DNA of 64,000 nt from Limanda limanda. Taxonomy: Eukaryota; Chordata; Actinopteri; Pleuronectiformes; Pleuronectidae. The stretch lies in NCBI RefSeq assembly GCF_963576545.1, contig NC_083653.1, positions 16,031,358-16,095,357 on the forward strand, written 5' to 3'. Every line of letters starts with the position of its first letter. Position 1 is the first letter of the stretch. Under the pieces are notes generated by a model. The model had not been told where the DNA came from and searched no databases. It was given only the letters and a program-made list of their open reading frames with translations. The translations under genes were made by a program, and so were the position numbers. Of the stretch, positions 14,319-27,954 are shown piece after piece.

Positions 14319-15515
14319 CTCCTCTGCTTTTGTTTTTCTTATAGAATTTCACAAGTTGCATTACCAGTTTCTTCTCACTCTCCTGCCCTCTCTTTGCTCT
14401 GCAGGCCCCTGCGGCGTTACAGAGCGTGACGCCTACAGCAGTCAAGGGAGTCGTAGCCGCGCTTCTAAATTGAATACAACTCTCAGAGTGGACAACACTC
14501 AGGGCCACACAGGCACTGACAGCGTGCTAACATTGCTTTTAATATTATAAGGCAATGTGCAGAAAGACAGATATATGCCCATTCACATGAACACATAAAT
14601 ACAATTTGTGTATGTGTGTGTTTTTCTTTCGTTTGTGTTGGTGAAAGTTCACAGGATTTATCTGTTAGAACTCAGACACCAGTGTGTGTGGGATCCGTAA
14701 AACGGGAGAATCATGGGAGATCGGGTCAAAGGTCAATGCCAGGAACACCATACAGTGTGTATTGTGTGTGGGTATCTGTGTGCACTGGAGGAGTGATGAA
14801 ACGGTCTGGTCAGGGAGGGCGCTCTGCACGGATCATCAGATGTGTGATGGAAGGTGTTCACGAGGAATTTAGATTAGCTTTGAGAGAAAACAAATGAGAA
14901 GAAGGGGGTTGTAAGGTGACCTGAAAAACATAATTTCTGTAGAAACTGCATTCTGTTCTATCAACTTTGTGTTTGTTCTATTTTACTTAGGTCTATATCT
15001 GTATAGCCAGGTCACTTCTGAATCCCAATCTGAAACCTGACTTGGGGATAGTCAAAAATATATCAAGTATAATTTCAGGTCAGGTGTCCATTGAGAGTCT
15101 GAACCTTGATATACGGGGATAGTTCACCGAAACCTTTTAATTGACTTATTATCTACTCAGCACTATGCCGATGAAGTGAAGTGTTTCAGTCAACAAATAA
15201 CATTGTTTGTAGCAGAATACAATACAATTGAAGTCAATGCCTAAAACACAATTTAAATGATCTTGGTTCGAGTGGAATGTGAATGTCAGGGCCTGTGGAC
15301 ACCTGGAGTCGAGTATGAGAAGATGTGATGAAAGACTTCCCCTTAGCATTTCCATTTTGTTGACCCTCACACACCTCACTCTCAAGTGCTGAAGTGAAAA
15401 GGGTGAATTTTATGGTTCATAAGAAATCCTATTTTAAACATAGAAAGAGACATATTTTCTTTGGACGTCAGAGAGGTGAATTCATGTATGAAAAGAAGCT
15501 GTGAGGTTGTGTGTC

Positions 15516-15519
<4 letters not shown>

Positions 15520-15563
<44 letters not shown>
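15520..15563. repeat. (GA)n microsatellite
   Basis: A perfect GA run of about 22 units. Confidence 0.95.
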
Positions 15564-15567
<4 letters not shown>

Positions 15568-15690
15568 AGGAACTGAATCTCTTTTGGCTGAACAGGGTTT
15601 ATAACGCATCACCAGATCTACCAGGTCATAACCTCTGTTCACATTCCATTTTATTTCAATTACATACACAAGGCCTAGTGTGTGGGCACA

Positions 15691-15692
<2 letters not shown>

Positions 15693-15745
<53 letters not shown>
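15693..15745. repeat. (TG)n microsatellite
   Basis: A perfect TG run of about 26 units. Confidence 0.95.
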
Positions 15746-15748
<3 letters not shown>

Positions 15749-16139
15749 ATTGAGATGGACTGTGAATGGTGTTTATTTGGTCATGGGTCTAAACCGGATG
15801 GGAAGGTGTGTGTAATAGCAGCACTGGGAGATGATATCATAATTTCACACACACATACATGTGCGACCATCGGTAGTATGGTCTTACTGGGAGAGGAGCT
15901 CATGCTACATTGGCGTCCGACTGCCGTGTCCTTCCCAGCAGCGTCTCCTGTTGTGGGTTGGTCGTGGGAACGGAGCACGCTCAGACGAGGTGGCTGACAG
16001 GCACGGCATTGACAGGAGACTGAAATTAACCAGGCCTTATTTCTTTTCACTGCATTGTTCTTGAGGTTGAAAGAGACAATAGGATTTACGAGATGTGTTT
16101 TTTTGTCACACAAGAATGGATTTTGTCCGCGCTGGATGA

Positions 16140-16475
16140 TGTACACATTTTATATATTCACATGTAGCAGCTAGCCTGACCCGCCCCCCAACAAAGCCAG
16201 GTAGAGCAGAGCTGAGGCTGACATATTCTATACATGCTGGATTCTGTTGACCAATCACAACATAGTGGGTCAGTTGGCCAATCAAAGCAGACAGGGCTTC
16301 ACTGGGAGGGGGGCCTTCAAGAGACTGGAGCAAAAAACAGACAGAGGCTGAAAAGAGGAGCTGCAGCAATGTACAGTATGAGGAAAAGTGTTTGTGTTTT
16401 CTGGTAATTTGAGCATGTAAACCTTTTCAAGTAATACCCCAAATTAAAATGAGGAAAATGAATACGAGTATAATA
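16140..16475 (+). repeat. dispersed teleost repeat
   Basis: The order of CTGTTGACCAATCACAAC, GGCCAATCAAAGCAGAC, GGGGGGCCTTCAAGAGAC, GGAGCTGCAGCAATGTACAG and TTTGAGCATGTAAACC matches a repeat I know as abundant in percomorph fish. No coding capacity. The transposon class is not asserted. Confidence 0.5.
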
Positions 16476-18407
16476 ATTCTCCTTTAAGAATTCAATAAGT
16501 AGCACATCTGTCATCCAACAGAAGGATGTATTTACTTTTCTTCAATTTCGTATTCTTGTGGTAGAATTGATTGAAATGATCCTGACCTGGCAGTAACCTC
16601 TGCTGCCCAGATAACACAGAGAGGTTTTTGTCACCAGTAATTTAATACGCCCTGATGCTAACACAGCATCACAGCGACGACCACATCTGTAAACAAACAC
16701 ACACAAATACAGGCCGCATACGTGTCTGAACGGGGAACAGCCAGAAACTAACAGTGACCAGTGGTTAAAGATGAACAGATGAAGCTTCCTCTCCCAGCCG
16801 CTCTCATCTATCTCCCTGCCTCTGTGATGATCCCGACTGGGATAGTCTCGCCTCACTGCAGGTGTAAATGTAAGCTTGGGTGTGACTGAAGAGAATCCAG
16901 GGAGAGACAGAGAGAGAGCGACTAAAGCAGAGAGAGGGAGAGATGAGTTAGCAGATTAGAATTGCCCTTGGCGCCTGTCTGTGGTTCCAGTGAACTGATG
17001 TGTCACCCGGATCCTGAGGGTGCTGACAGCCAAGCAGGGGAAACGAGGTTGTTGATGCTATTTGAAGTTATTTAGCTGTTTTCTTGTTCTGGGAATTCTT
17101 GTCTGTGTTTTGAAATAGAAAACACTGCTGCTCTAGTCCTCTGCTGAATTTTTAAACTCAGAGTGGACGTTGCCATTGTTAAATGATTTTCTTTCCTCAG
17201 TATTACACCTTAGACAGGGTTCAACCAAAAGCTTTGGGACATTAATACAAACATGTTATATGTCCAAATGTTGGTTAAGTGCCATGATGAGTATGAGCAT
17301 GAATCTGTCATTAATGAGACATGTTTCAAACATGAAGGCTCAGGTCACTCTCTGCTGCCAGTAGACGGATGTGCTGTATCATTTCAGCAAGTAGATTAAT
17401 GCTGATTCTCTTCTTGCAAATTTTATTCAACTCGTCAAATTGTCCACCCCGTTTGATGAGTGAAAAAAGTAGCACCATATATTTGATTCATAGTAACTCA
17501 TAGTAGCTTTTCCTTCTCCCTGATAATATGAGACATTAATCAAACTCATGCCAGACTTGGCCAAGAGATTTGAGAGAGGAGGGATCTATCTCAACATAAA
17601 AGTATTAGTCACAGATTACTGGTCACATTTCTACATTACAAAATATGCCGGGCATCTACTTATAAATAATTAGATATTTAGATTTTGATATTACTGATGC
17701 AGAGATGTTAGAAATGATGCACATGAGTTCATCTTAAATTGTATCCAGTTTTGAATATTTTGAATCGGGAAAATTGTTTGAACCAGTGCTCAGCTGTGAA
17801 TCATTGCATCTTAACATACCTGGTTTACACAAGTGTTCATCTGTGTGTGAGTCTCTGCGCGTTCCTAAGTGACACACACACATGGTTTCCCCATATCTGT
17901 TTTACAGCCTTTTGCTGTATAACCCTGACCAGTGTCTAACCATCTGTTCTGCTCTCTGGATGCTTGTAATAACTAGTTACCCCCATCTGCTCCCTCTGCC
18001 CTCCCCCATGACAGACCCTCACACTGTGCTCACGAGAGTGATCCTCAAAGAAAAGTTGTCCAATTGCAGAAACTCAAACTTCATCTGCAGAACCTTTCCA
18101 AGTGGATTGTTGAAACACTGCAACATTAGCTGTAGGTGTGTGTGTTTACATATCACTGAAACACTGCTATATTAAGTTATACGTGTGTGTGTGTACATGT
18201 GATGTGATGCTGTGAGTGAATATAAAATCGTTTTTAGAGGAAGAATATTTAATTTTCTTCACTCCCTCACACCTGTGTGACCGACACACACACAGAGATA
18301 CACACTATATATGCTGTACATACAGTAAAGGAGACAAAGACAGGCATTCACAACCATGCAAAATGACACAGCTGGGGAAAGGTTGCAGCTGTAGGGAGGT
18401 ACCCATA

Positions 18408-18409
<2 letters not shown>

Positions 18410-18471
<62 letters not shown>

Positions 18472-18503
18472 GCACACACACACACACATATACACGCACA
18501 CAC
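18410..18503. repeat. (CA)n microsatellite, imperfect right end
   Basis: A CA run with TACACGTG and TATACACG interruptions on the right. Confidence 0.95.
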
Positions 18504-19020
18504 TCTGAAACTTATATTCAAAGGACAAGTTTCATGTGTGTTGCTGTAGATGCTTGCTTCCTTTGAAATTATGAAAGATCATGTGTGTGTATCTGTGTGT
18601 GTGTGTGTTTGTGTATGCGCTCTTGATGGTTCACCGGCCTTAAGGTTACATTATATTACACCAATTCATACCCTACACTGTACCTAATTCAACTACACCA
18701 AAAAACAACTGACAAACAAATGTGTTGTGCAAACACCAACTCAAAAATACCACACATACATACAGAGCAAAAGAGGTGTGAACAGGATCGTACTTGGCGT
18801 ACGTCACATAATTCTATAGATAGAATAATAGCAACCTAAGCCACTCAAATAAAAAGTGAGGATATCAGTGCTATTTACTACAGTCTAATAAAAATCAAAT
18901 CCTGTAGAGGTGTTGCTTGGTAACCTCCTAAATAGAGTGTCTGTTACCGTACAACTGCTTCGTAGCCGGGTGTCGTGTTGCGTCGTCTGAATCCTACCCA
19001 GGATACCTTACATACTGTAT

Positions 19021-19047
19021 CGTGTGTGTGTGTGTGTGTGTGTGTGC
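19021..19047. repeat. short (TG)n microsatellite
   Basis: A GTGT run of about 13 units. Confidence 0.9.
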
Positions 19048-19864
19048 GTGAGACTATAATTATAGTCAGCTGTGTGTGTCTTGACAAATGTGTGTGTGTG
19101 TTAATCTGATGTGAAGTGTCACAAAGTGTGAAATTTGAAAGTAGGACATATGAAACTCCACTCGAATTTGATTATTTAAGCATACATGGCCAAGTTGTTG
19201 GAGCCCAAGCACAAATTCTAAGTTTTACTTTGCACATAAACCAAGACACCATGTAATTAATGTTGTTAATTACAAAGTAGTATATTTGAATGTGTCATTA
19301 ACAGCTAGGACCCCATTAAGACACTTTAAATGACTCATTAAATTCGTATTCACTTCTCATTTGATTCCCTTTTTGGGTAAATGGTGGATGACGATTGTTC
19401 TCACCTCTTCAGGCTCATGTGTGTTATGTTAGTTGGCTCATTTCCTCAGATTCCAGTGTTGATGTTTTTAGCGGTTTCAAACACCTGTGGAAATCAAACC
19501 TCTGCTTCCTTTCTGCAGACCCCACAGTCAAAATACAATTGTTTAGGCTTCACAGGGATTAGACTGAGTTTAGCTAGTGTTAGTGAACAGGTCAAGGTGG
19601 AGGGGTGTCTGCAAAACTATTTGGAAAGGGCGTTTAGATGCGGAATGAAGGCAGATTTTAAGATAAGGCTGTCTTTGTTAGAGTTTGCTGGTTTGAGACA
19701 CAAAGTAGCTCAGGACATTTTTCTTCTCCGTCTTATCTATTTTCAATTTGAAAGGAAAATAAAAGCTGAGTGGGGGCTTCCAGTGAACTCCAACCAAATG
19801 AAAGAAGGATGGAAAGAAAGTGTAAATATGGCAGGGCCCGGGTGGGTGTTGTTGTGTGGCTGAG

Positions 19865-20015
19865 TAGCTGCTGTTCCAGCCGCAGCAGTGTGCTGTGGGG
19901 TTAATTAGGCGTATCAGGCACTAATCCCTCTCCAGGGTCATCTCCTGGGGTCACGCCTAAAAAGAGAAAGGTCACAGCAACATCCGGCTCAACGCATTAA
20001 TGATGGGCTCATACT
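19865..20015. promoter_or_regulatory. candidate conserved non-coding element
   Basis: Repeat-free sequence with GGGGTTAATTAGGCGTATC, CACTAATCCC (bicoid/PITX-type TAATCC) and GCATTAATGATGGG. The TAAT-core density and lack of simple repeats suggest a regulatory element. This is an inference. Confidence 0.25.
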
Positions 20016-20814
20016 GTAGAGCTGTGTGTGTGGGTTGAAGGGAGTGGAGTGTGTGTGGTATGTGTTCATGCAGATGATATATTACGTTTGTACTGTTATT
20101 ATGTGCTTATATGTTGAAATCGTAATTTATCGCTATTAAAACACCACACAGCAGCTGCAAGCGTCTGATTTAAAGCCTGCTGTGTGTTATTTACTCAGGT
20201 CAAATGGTAGCAGATGGAATAGTATTGATGAGTGTCCTCTGATCACTATTATTGATCAGTGATTACAGTGAAAAGGCTTTACTGTATACAACTGAGCAGA
20301 GGCAGAACAAGCACTGGAGGAGCTACTGTTGCCCACAGGGGACAGAGTGCCATGTGTATGTACAGCAGTGTGTGTGACTGTTGAGCAAGGACAGGGATTA
20401 CACACACACAAGCAAACACATTCAGCAAGATTCAGTCAATGAACAAAAAAACACACCAGCCATGAAATATTCTGCCGTCAAGTGGTGAGGCTTCTGAGAC
20501 CGGGGTCTTTTTGGGAATACTGTTTTATGTATGCAAGTGTACGTTCACATTATCGTATTCAGGTCAGGTCTCCGTCTACGCTACAATGCCAGCACAGTAG
20601 GAACAGTAGGAAAAATCTTTTTTGGTCGACAAATGGAATAAGAAAATGTTGCAATAATAATACGTTACAGAAGACATCTGGACCTCTATTCTGCAGCCTC
20701 TGGCTCCCCATGATCACCGACACTTTGGTTCAATACAGACGATCTTACAATTATGTTCTTCTCATTTACATACTGAGGGCACTGCAACCTCTAAGATAAA
20801 ACAGAGGACAGTTG

Positions 20815-21000
20815 TGTCCAAAAATAGAAATCCTTAGGCCGCATGTTCGAATCTGCCCTGAAGCACATGACATTTTCATCAGCAGACATGATTGTCCAAT
20901 AATCACAGGGTTGAGGGTTTGATCTCTGTCTCCTCCTGTCCACAGGCTTGTCCCCGAGCGAGAAACCGAACCCCAAATTACTCTTGAGAGAAATAAAAAA
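20815..21000 (+). mobile_element. tRNA-derived SINE fragment, heavily eroded
   Basis: Contains GGTTGAGGGTTTGATCTCTG (decayed B box), TCTCCTCCTGTCCACA, then GAGCGAGAAACCGAACCCCA and AATTACTC, which follow the order of the common teleost SINE core (B box, CCTGTCCACATG, GGCAAGACACTGAACCCC, AAATTGCTC). It lies directly next to the inverted repeat at 21010-21206. Confidence 0.55.
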
Positions 21001-21009
21001 AAAATATAT

Positions 21010-21206
21010 CCTTCTGCTTTTGTAGTCAGGCGACTCAATAAGCAATTTAATCTCAGGTCATAACTGGAGTTGGGTCCAGGAATCCAACTATTATGAACAG
21101 TCAATCTCAGATTAAGGTATGTGGTGTTGGTCTGTTTATGAGCACTGTGCCAGATTTAAACTAAGATTAAATAGCTTGTTGAGTGGCCTGACTACAATAG
21201 CAGAGG
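21010..21206. repeat. imperfect inverted repeat (fold-back structure)
   Basis: The left arm, 21010-21064, includes TGTAGTCAGGCGACTCAATA and AGCAATTTAATCTCAGGT. The right arm, 21151-21206, is its reverse complement with few mismatches: ATTAAATAGCTTGTTGAGTG followed by GCCTGACTACAATAGCAGA. The loop is about 85 bp. Homology may extend through the adjoining A-rich/T-rich stretches. It could be a fold-back MITE or two inverted copies of a repeat. Confidence 0.65.
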
Positions 21207-24200
21207 ATTTCTTTGTTTTTTTTACAGTCCAAAGTGGTTTAAAATGGACCTCTCTCAGGAGTACAGACATTTGGTCCCCACTGACCCCAAAACAACAAAC
21301 ACAAATGCTCCTCTTGAGATTTGTAAAAGCTTTTGCAATAGTGACATTAGTGTGACTTTCTGTCACGCTGCTTCCTGTGTATGCTCGTCTATTTATGTGA
21401 CTACGTGACAGCCCTGGTTCTGTCGCACTGTGGTGCAAGACCCTGACTTATAGATTGTGTTACATTCATCTTTTCATCACCTACATACAGTATGGGCCTC
21501 AACTCCAAAATAGAAAAGGCTCTTTATTTAAATGTTATGACCATTCTATTTTGCCTTTGTTAGAGATCTAGCTTGTGTGACGTGAACTAACTTAGGAACA
21601 ACTAAAAGCTAAATGTAGATCTGATTTAGTAAAACAAAACACAATGATGACGTTGGAAATTATTATTAAGCACAGGAATATGATAACATTTTGACAATTA
21701 ATTTCCCGCAGACTTAGATTCAATCTCAGCAGTAGTGGGAAGCAGTACGAAGAATTAGATCAATAACAGGAAACAAATATTTCAAATAACACTCTAATGC
21801 TAAAAACTGGCCTGTATGCCTTTGTCAGCCTATGTTCCGATTAAAAAATTGCTATTTTGAATTTTAGCACTGAATTATTTATTTTAAAATCCAAACCTTA
21901 ATTTTTTGTCCCTAAATCAATTTTCTAACCACTGTTGTCTCAGTGTTGTAAAGCAGACGCTGTATTAATAATTGACATTATAACTCTACCCTAATTTATT
22001 ACAAAGAGCATCATTATTGGTTGATTTGTAGTTTGTTAAATACAGGGTCTGCATTAGGATTGGTTGTGGTGAGGCCTACGTGTGGTTGGCTGGGGGCCAG
22101 TGTGATTGACATCTCTACCTGGGTGGTAGGAGGCAGTGACAGCTCAGTCGCTTTGGAAACAAACACAGCGAGCCGAGTAGCCAATCAGAGTCGAGTGAGC
22201 GCCCCGGGGATTCATCTAACACATGCTGAAGATTTCCTCAAGACCAAAACACACATAAACACACACACATATATATATATTCTTCTACGTGCCGTACTGC
22301 TTTGTTGAAGACGAGTGTATATTTGTTAAGGTTTATTTGTGTGCACGTGAGTGTGCATGTGTGTGTTAACTTGTGTTGAGTTAATGTGTGTGTTCTCCCC
22401 GTGTGGTTTGGTCTTCTTTCGACACCGTCTCTGGGTCGTTGACGTGGTTGTCATGGGAGAGTGCTCTCTGGTCGTACATGCACACACACACGCACACACA
22501 CGCACACACGACCACGAAACACACACCAGGGGACAGGGGTCAGCTTGTATTAAAAGACCAAATAAACGAAGCTTTCTGCACCACTAACCCACTGCAGACA
22601 AGACAAGCAGACAGAAATCCAGAACGCGACAGGAGGAAAAGTGTGTGGGTGTGGGTTCGGGGGGTTTAGGGACCTGTAGAAGGATATATCTTTCATTTCT
22701 TGGGGCATCAGGTTGTTTTAGTAGTTTACGTAGACTTTTCCTCACCTGGAGGACAAATTTGGAAAAAGGTGAAGCCCATCTGTGCAAGTGAAGCATTCTT
22801 GACACAGACAACTCCAGGAGCATCATCCTATCGTTTACCTGACCTTTGACTTTGTCTTGGGGCGGTAGATTTATTCCTTTCAATCAAAGCATCAAGACAC
22901 TGATATAAGAGGCTCTAAGCCGCTCATCAGCCTGCCAGCCATGTCTCTTGACTTCAGCAGGGTGCTGCTTTCCCTCAGCTGTCCTACTTGTCTTATCACC
23001 CAGTGTAAGACGCATGACATTGGAGCTGGTGTGTGTTTAAGGGCACGGTCGCACATATGTGAGCTCAGTGCGAATGTCATGGGTAAAAGTTCACCAAAGT
23101 TGAACTCCCCATGAAGCCACGCTGCAGATTTGCTTTGCCCCCCTTGCCCACACAGAATAGAAGTGAACAAAAGGCGAAGAGTTTCCTCTGCTACATTCGC
23201 GTGCCAAACCCAAAGTGAATTTTATGTCGCTCACACAAGCTTGGCCCCATGATCATTCTTTGACTTCTCTGTGCTTGTACGAGCAATACGGTTGAACTCA
23301 CCTGCTGAACCTGCTAATATTTGTCATTTCTTCTCCAAAATAGACGAGAGGAGGACTACTGACTGAAGTAACTAGAGTTGTTGCATTGTACAAGTTGTGG
23401 AAACACAGGAGAAGGCACAAGTCCACAAATCCATCGGAGCAGCACATGCAGTAGCCAGTGGAATTTCTCCATCGGCTCCAGGAGCTGCTACTGAATGACT
23501 GCCATTTCTGCTGGAGCCTTACCAGTGACTGGTTTGATGACCTTTTAGCTCAGGTCGGTGCCAAGATCTGTCACCAGTCAGTTTCCTTCTCAGCGCTGAT
23601 CAAGACATTGCGTCACACAAATCTTCTAGCGTTTCTCAGTGAAACAAAATTTGCTTCTATTCGCGTCTTTGCATTGACTTTGTATGTAGTCAAAATATGT
23701 TATCGTGTTTGGTGTGATGCACATTTAAAGTAATTTTTGGATGTGTTTGATGGGACTGTGTTGATTTTGTGGTCTCTCTCTCTCTCTCTGTGTGTGTGTA
23801 GTACATGTGTGACAGTTTTACTGTCATATGAACATTTTAAAAGCTATGATTTGCGGTCCCTCGATTTCTTGTTCCTTGTCAGATCTTATTCTTTTATTGT
23901 CGTTCAATCCATCACCCTTTCACCTTTCTCTCTCTTTATTTATCTTTCTTTCCTGTTGTCTTGCTTGCTTTATCGCATCCCTTCAATTTCTCAGTCTGTA
24001 TTCCTTTCTCTGTTTATTTCACCCTTTCTACTTCTTTCTCTATGCTCGACCATTTTTTTTCTCTGTCCTTCTTTCTCTCCGCCTCTTTCTCTCGCTCTCT
24101 GGCCGTCATAAATCGCTGTCTTGTTGGCTGTTGAAGTGTGAGGAATGGCAGATCTGATGGTTTCTCACAGCTGTTGCAGGCTTTCCTAGGTTCACCTCAT

Positions 24201-24889
24201 CGCTCTGCCCTCTGTGCTCCTGGCTTACAGACCTGCAGTCAAAATATACAAAACATGAATAGAGTTTTTAAATATTTGAACTGCTTTGATGTGTGCTTGT
24301 TTCATCTTGCCAATTATTCCAACAAGTGAACACATCTCATGCAAAAATAAGCTAAATAGGGTATGGGGTCTACTGGCTGTACAAGGCTTTTTATAATTCT
24401 TAATTAAATCTTATGTGGTCATGTACATGTGTGCAGTAATACTAAAGTGAGATAGGCAAATGTCCAGTTAAGGGTCTTTTCTAGACACAATCCCAATGAT
24501 TCTACTTCAGTCATGTTTACACACGTATAGTTCTATAATTGATTTGTCTAAAATTAAATGTAAGAATGTTGCGCTCAGGTTTCATGAAGGTGGCTGAAAT
24601 CAGAAATGTATGGAATTGCATCCCTCCTATAATACTTCAGCTTGTGGATCCAACAGGTGGATCCCTCTTGGGCCAACCTATCCCAGGATTCATTGCACAC
24701 CAGTGACAAAGCTAATACGCTAGCTATCTGGGAGGCTGAGCTGCAATAAGTGAAGTAGCTAAGGATGTAGACAAGCTGGTGATGCAAATTTGACCGAAGA
24801 CTGGGGACCGTGCATTTGGGACACAGCCACAGCCAGCAGCCAGTTTACTTAGCTTAGCTGTGAAGTAGCAGTGTCAGAACAGATTTTGT
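21207..24889. other. intergenic DNA
   Basis: No gene recognised. A pyrimidine-rich stretch with scattered CTTTCT units spans about 23900-24110. The block at about 24560-24850 (TCCCAGGATTCATTGCACAC) may be another eroded repeat. Confidence 0.6.
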
Positions 24890-25052
24890 TTGGAACTGTG
24901 TTGCCTAGGGGGCAGAGTGGGTGTTCTCCAACAACAAGGTTGCCGGTTCGATCCCCACTCTTCCCCATCTGCATGCCAAAGCGTCCTTGGCAAGATACTG
25001 AACCCCTTGGCTTTGGACAAAAGCATCAGCTAAATGACATGTAATAATAATA
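24890..25052 (+). mobile_element. tRNA-derived SINE
   Basis: A perfect pol III B box GGTTCGATCCC at 24945-24955 sits after an A-box-like CTAGGGGGCAGAGTGGGTG. Then comes the typical SINE core CCTTGGCAAGATACTGAACC and the tail TTGGACAAAAGCATCAGC followed by TAAATGACATGTAATAATAA. It is clearly a SINE and not a functional tRNA gene, because no cloverleaf can be completed. Confidence 0.75.
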
Positions 25053-25567
25053 ACTTTATTTTACTCTTTCTTAATTCTGTGAATGTGTCCTTTTGAACTG
25101 ACTTCTTCCTGTAATATCTTAATTTAAAGCAAGTTGAATTGTCTTATCATCACATATTCTTTCCTTGCCAAAATCCTGTGCCTGCAAACATTACGCTGTT
25201 TGAACTTTGTGTGATATAGGTTGCAGGTGTCGTGTTTGGAGTCTAATAATAGAGGTGATATTCATGCATATTATATAACATACTTATGTAAATGTATCTG
25301 TGACTCTGAGAATAATGTCATGCTGCACTCAAAGGAGTCAACCTCACTTGCAATATTTCACTTCTTGTATCAAGATGTTAGCAGGTAAACATGGCCGGTG
25401 TCAATCTGTTAATATTGACTTACTGAATCCCTCAGGCACCTCGTGCCCGAGAGCGTGACAGCTCTGTTGTATGAAGACGCAGTGTCCTGTGTCAGCACAG
25501 TCTCGCAGCACATCGCCAGATATCCTCTCGCCTTTCCCCACCTCTCAGCAGACCTGCTACCTCCACT

Positions 25568-25689
<122 letters not shown>

Positions 25690-27680
25690 TACACCAGCCC
25701 ATTCCAGACCAGGTCTCACTATGGCCACACCACGTCCACAGAGCACAGTATGATCTAATTCTTGGCGTGTGAGCTGTCCAACACCACCAACAACATAGTA
25801 TATGTTGCTCATAAAACAACCTTCTTTGGGGACTTGTAGTTATAAGCAAGGTCAAAGCATAAAGAAGACAACAATTCTGTATACAAGTGTGTGAGAGAAA
25901 CACAAAGCAACAACATGCATCCGATGTGTCCCTGACTTTGTCGTGTTGGGCAGTTTTCACGTGGCTCTGCTGGCCGTCACTCAAACAAGGAGACGCAGAC
26001 AGAAGAGAGAGACGATCAGGTCATTATTATCACCTACAGGGATAAACAACTCGCCTCCTCGCTCTTTCTCACCCCATCCTTCTTCCCCACTCCCTTCCTC
26101 CTCACTTTCACTCCCTGCGTGCTCCCTCACCCCGCGTCCTTCATCTACCCCTCCTCTCATCTTTCCCTGCAACTCCCTGCTCCTGCACCTCCCTCTCTCT
26201 CTACGCCCCCATTGAGTGAATAGTGATCATGTCTGGCGTTTCATCGGCTCTTTGCACTTCTCTACTCTATTAAGATTGATGGGCTGCTTGGCTATAAATG
26301 AGCATGCTATGTCCTGGACAGGGCCACGGTCAGGCAAGGGCTACACACACAAACAGACACACACACACACACGGACACTCGCATGCACTTTTCCTATTAG
26401 CAGCAGAATATGGGAGATGGGCCCCGGGAAGGGGTAGTATTTTTGTTACATGGACACATACACACACACACACATACAAAACATATACACACACACAGGC
26501 ATGACCCTGTAAGTCACCTCCAGCAGTGTCTGCTGTGGATCAGTAACTAGCACACTGCCTTAAAGTCTTACAGTTTAATTACTACTGGAACACAGACTAT
26601 TTCAGCAAGGTTTCAATTGCTGATCGTGCATATTTTTGATCTCATGCTTTAAATATTCACTTTATTGTAAAGAGATTATTTGCGATTTTAAGTGTGTAAA
26701 AAGGACTTAGTCTAGCTTAAATTTTATCTTAAAATTCAATCTACAATCAGCACCATGCGTCACATTTATCATCCACTAAATTTACACTAAATTAACTCAT
26801 TGTTCCTTCATATATTATATATAAATATATATATGAAAAGGTCAACAGTATTTGGCTGTCCATTTTTTGTTGTTGCTATATCTCGTGTGGACTACTTGAC
26901 ATGTGTCATTTGTTAAAATTGGTGACCTTTAACCTGTAAAGTTATTTGTCCAACCCTATCACAGGAATGTTGATGTCGGATGTTTCTGCACAAACCTCAA
27001 ATGACAATGCTTTTTCTTGTCTAATTTCACTTTTTTTTTTATGCCCTGAACGCAAAATAAAGCAGTTTATTGCATCTCTAATCTCCTGCGTGAAAATCAG
27101 ATGCAGTCAATAACCATCCACACACACACCTTACATTAATGTAAAGTGTCTATAGGTGTAATGTATATGTAGACAAATTAATTAAATTGCATGGCAAACT
27201 ATTTCTTATGTTATCATGCACGGCTGGATTTTAATAATTTGCATTATTACCAATGTCACCCACATCTGGAACAGAACGAATTTGTTTTTACTTATAGAAC
27301 TATATAAAAATATATTTTTAAATTTTAAGTTTACCGCTTGACAGTAACATGTTTTTTTCTTCCTTTCTTTGGTACCACTGCCGAGCAGGTGCTTGGGTCA
27401 AGTGTCAATTCCAGTTTCCAAAAAGTCTTCAGCCCTTAAAACTGGCCGCCTAAGGCAGCTGTGAATATCTGTCCTGCATTTTGCAATTCGTTGGCCAGAG
27501 AACTTATACAAAGTCACAGATCACATGGTTAAAGAACTGACAGACATTTACAAGACACTGCAGAGCCTGTCCTTTCCTTTTGGCTTGACACTCAGTCTAT
27601 CAGACCTTCTCACTTTCTGACATAAGTACATAGCGTTACATACTAACTGAAGTCTACATGTGTATTTGCATGAGTTACAC

Positions 27681-27698
27681 TGTGTATGTGTGTGTGTA

Positions 27699-27774
<76 letters not shown>
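27681..27774. repeat. (TG)n microsatellite
   Basis: A TG run with TATG and TTTG interruptions on the left. Confidence 0.95.
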
Positions 27775-27778
<4 letters not shown>

Positions 27779-27954
27779 CGGTGTGCTACAGAACTGAAGA
27801 GAGAGTCATTGGAGGCCCTCATGTCCTCATTGTTGACATGGAACGATTACAGGGAAATATTGTGTCATAATTATTTCTCAACACCCCCCTTCATAGATCA
27901 GAGTTCACGGGGTGTCTAATAGGGGGTACTGAGATACATGCCCTGCGGAGCAGA

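Larger units (their letters stand above)
14319..20814. other. intergenic DNA
   Basis: Holds GA and TG runs, the repeat at 16140-16475, the CA run at 18.4 kb and the candidate element at 19865-20015. The 160-codon frame at 19381-19863 starts with ATG but shows no domain, signal peptide or known homology and is taken as chance. Confidence 0.65.

Noticed and set aside
19381..19863. A 160-codon plus-strand frame starting with ATG
   Set aside because: No domain, no homology recognised, no splice context and no codon pattern to set it apart from chance in AT-leaning DNA.
24890..25052. A functional tRNA gene at the perfect B box
   Set aside because: No cloverleaf or acceptor stem can be drawn and the downstream sequence is a SINE body and tail.
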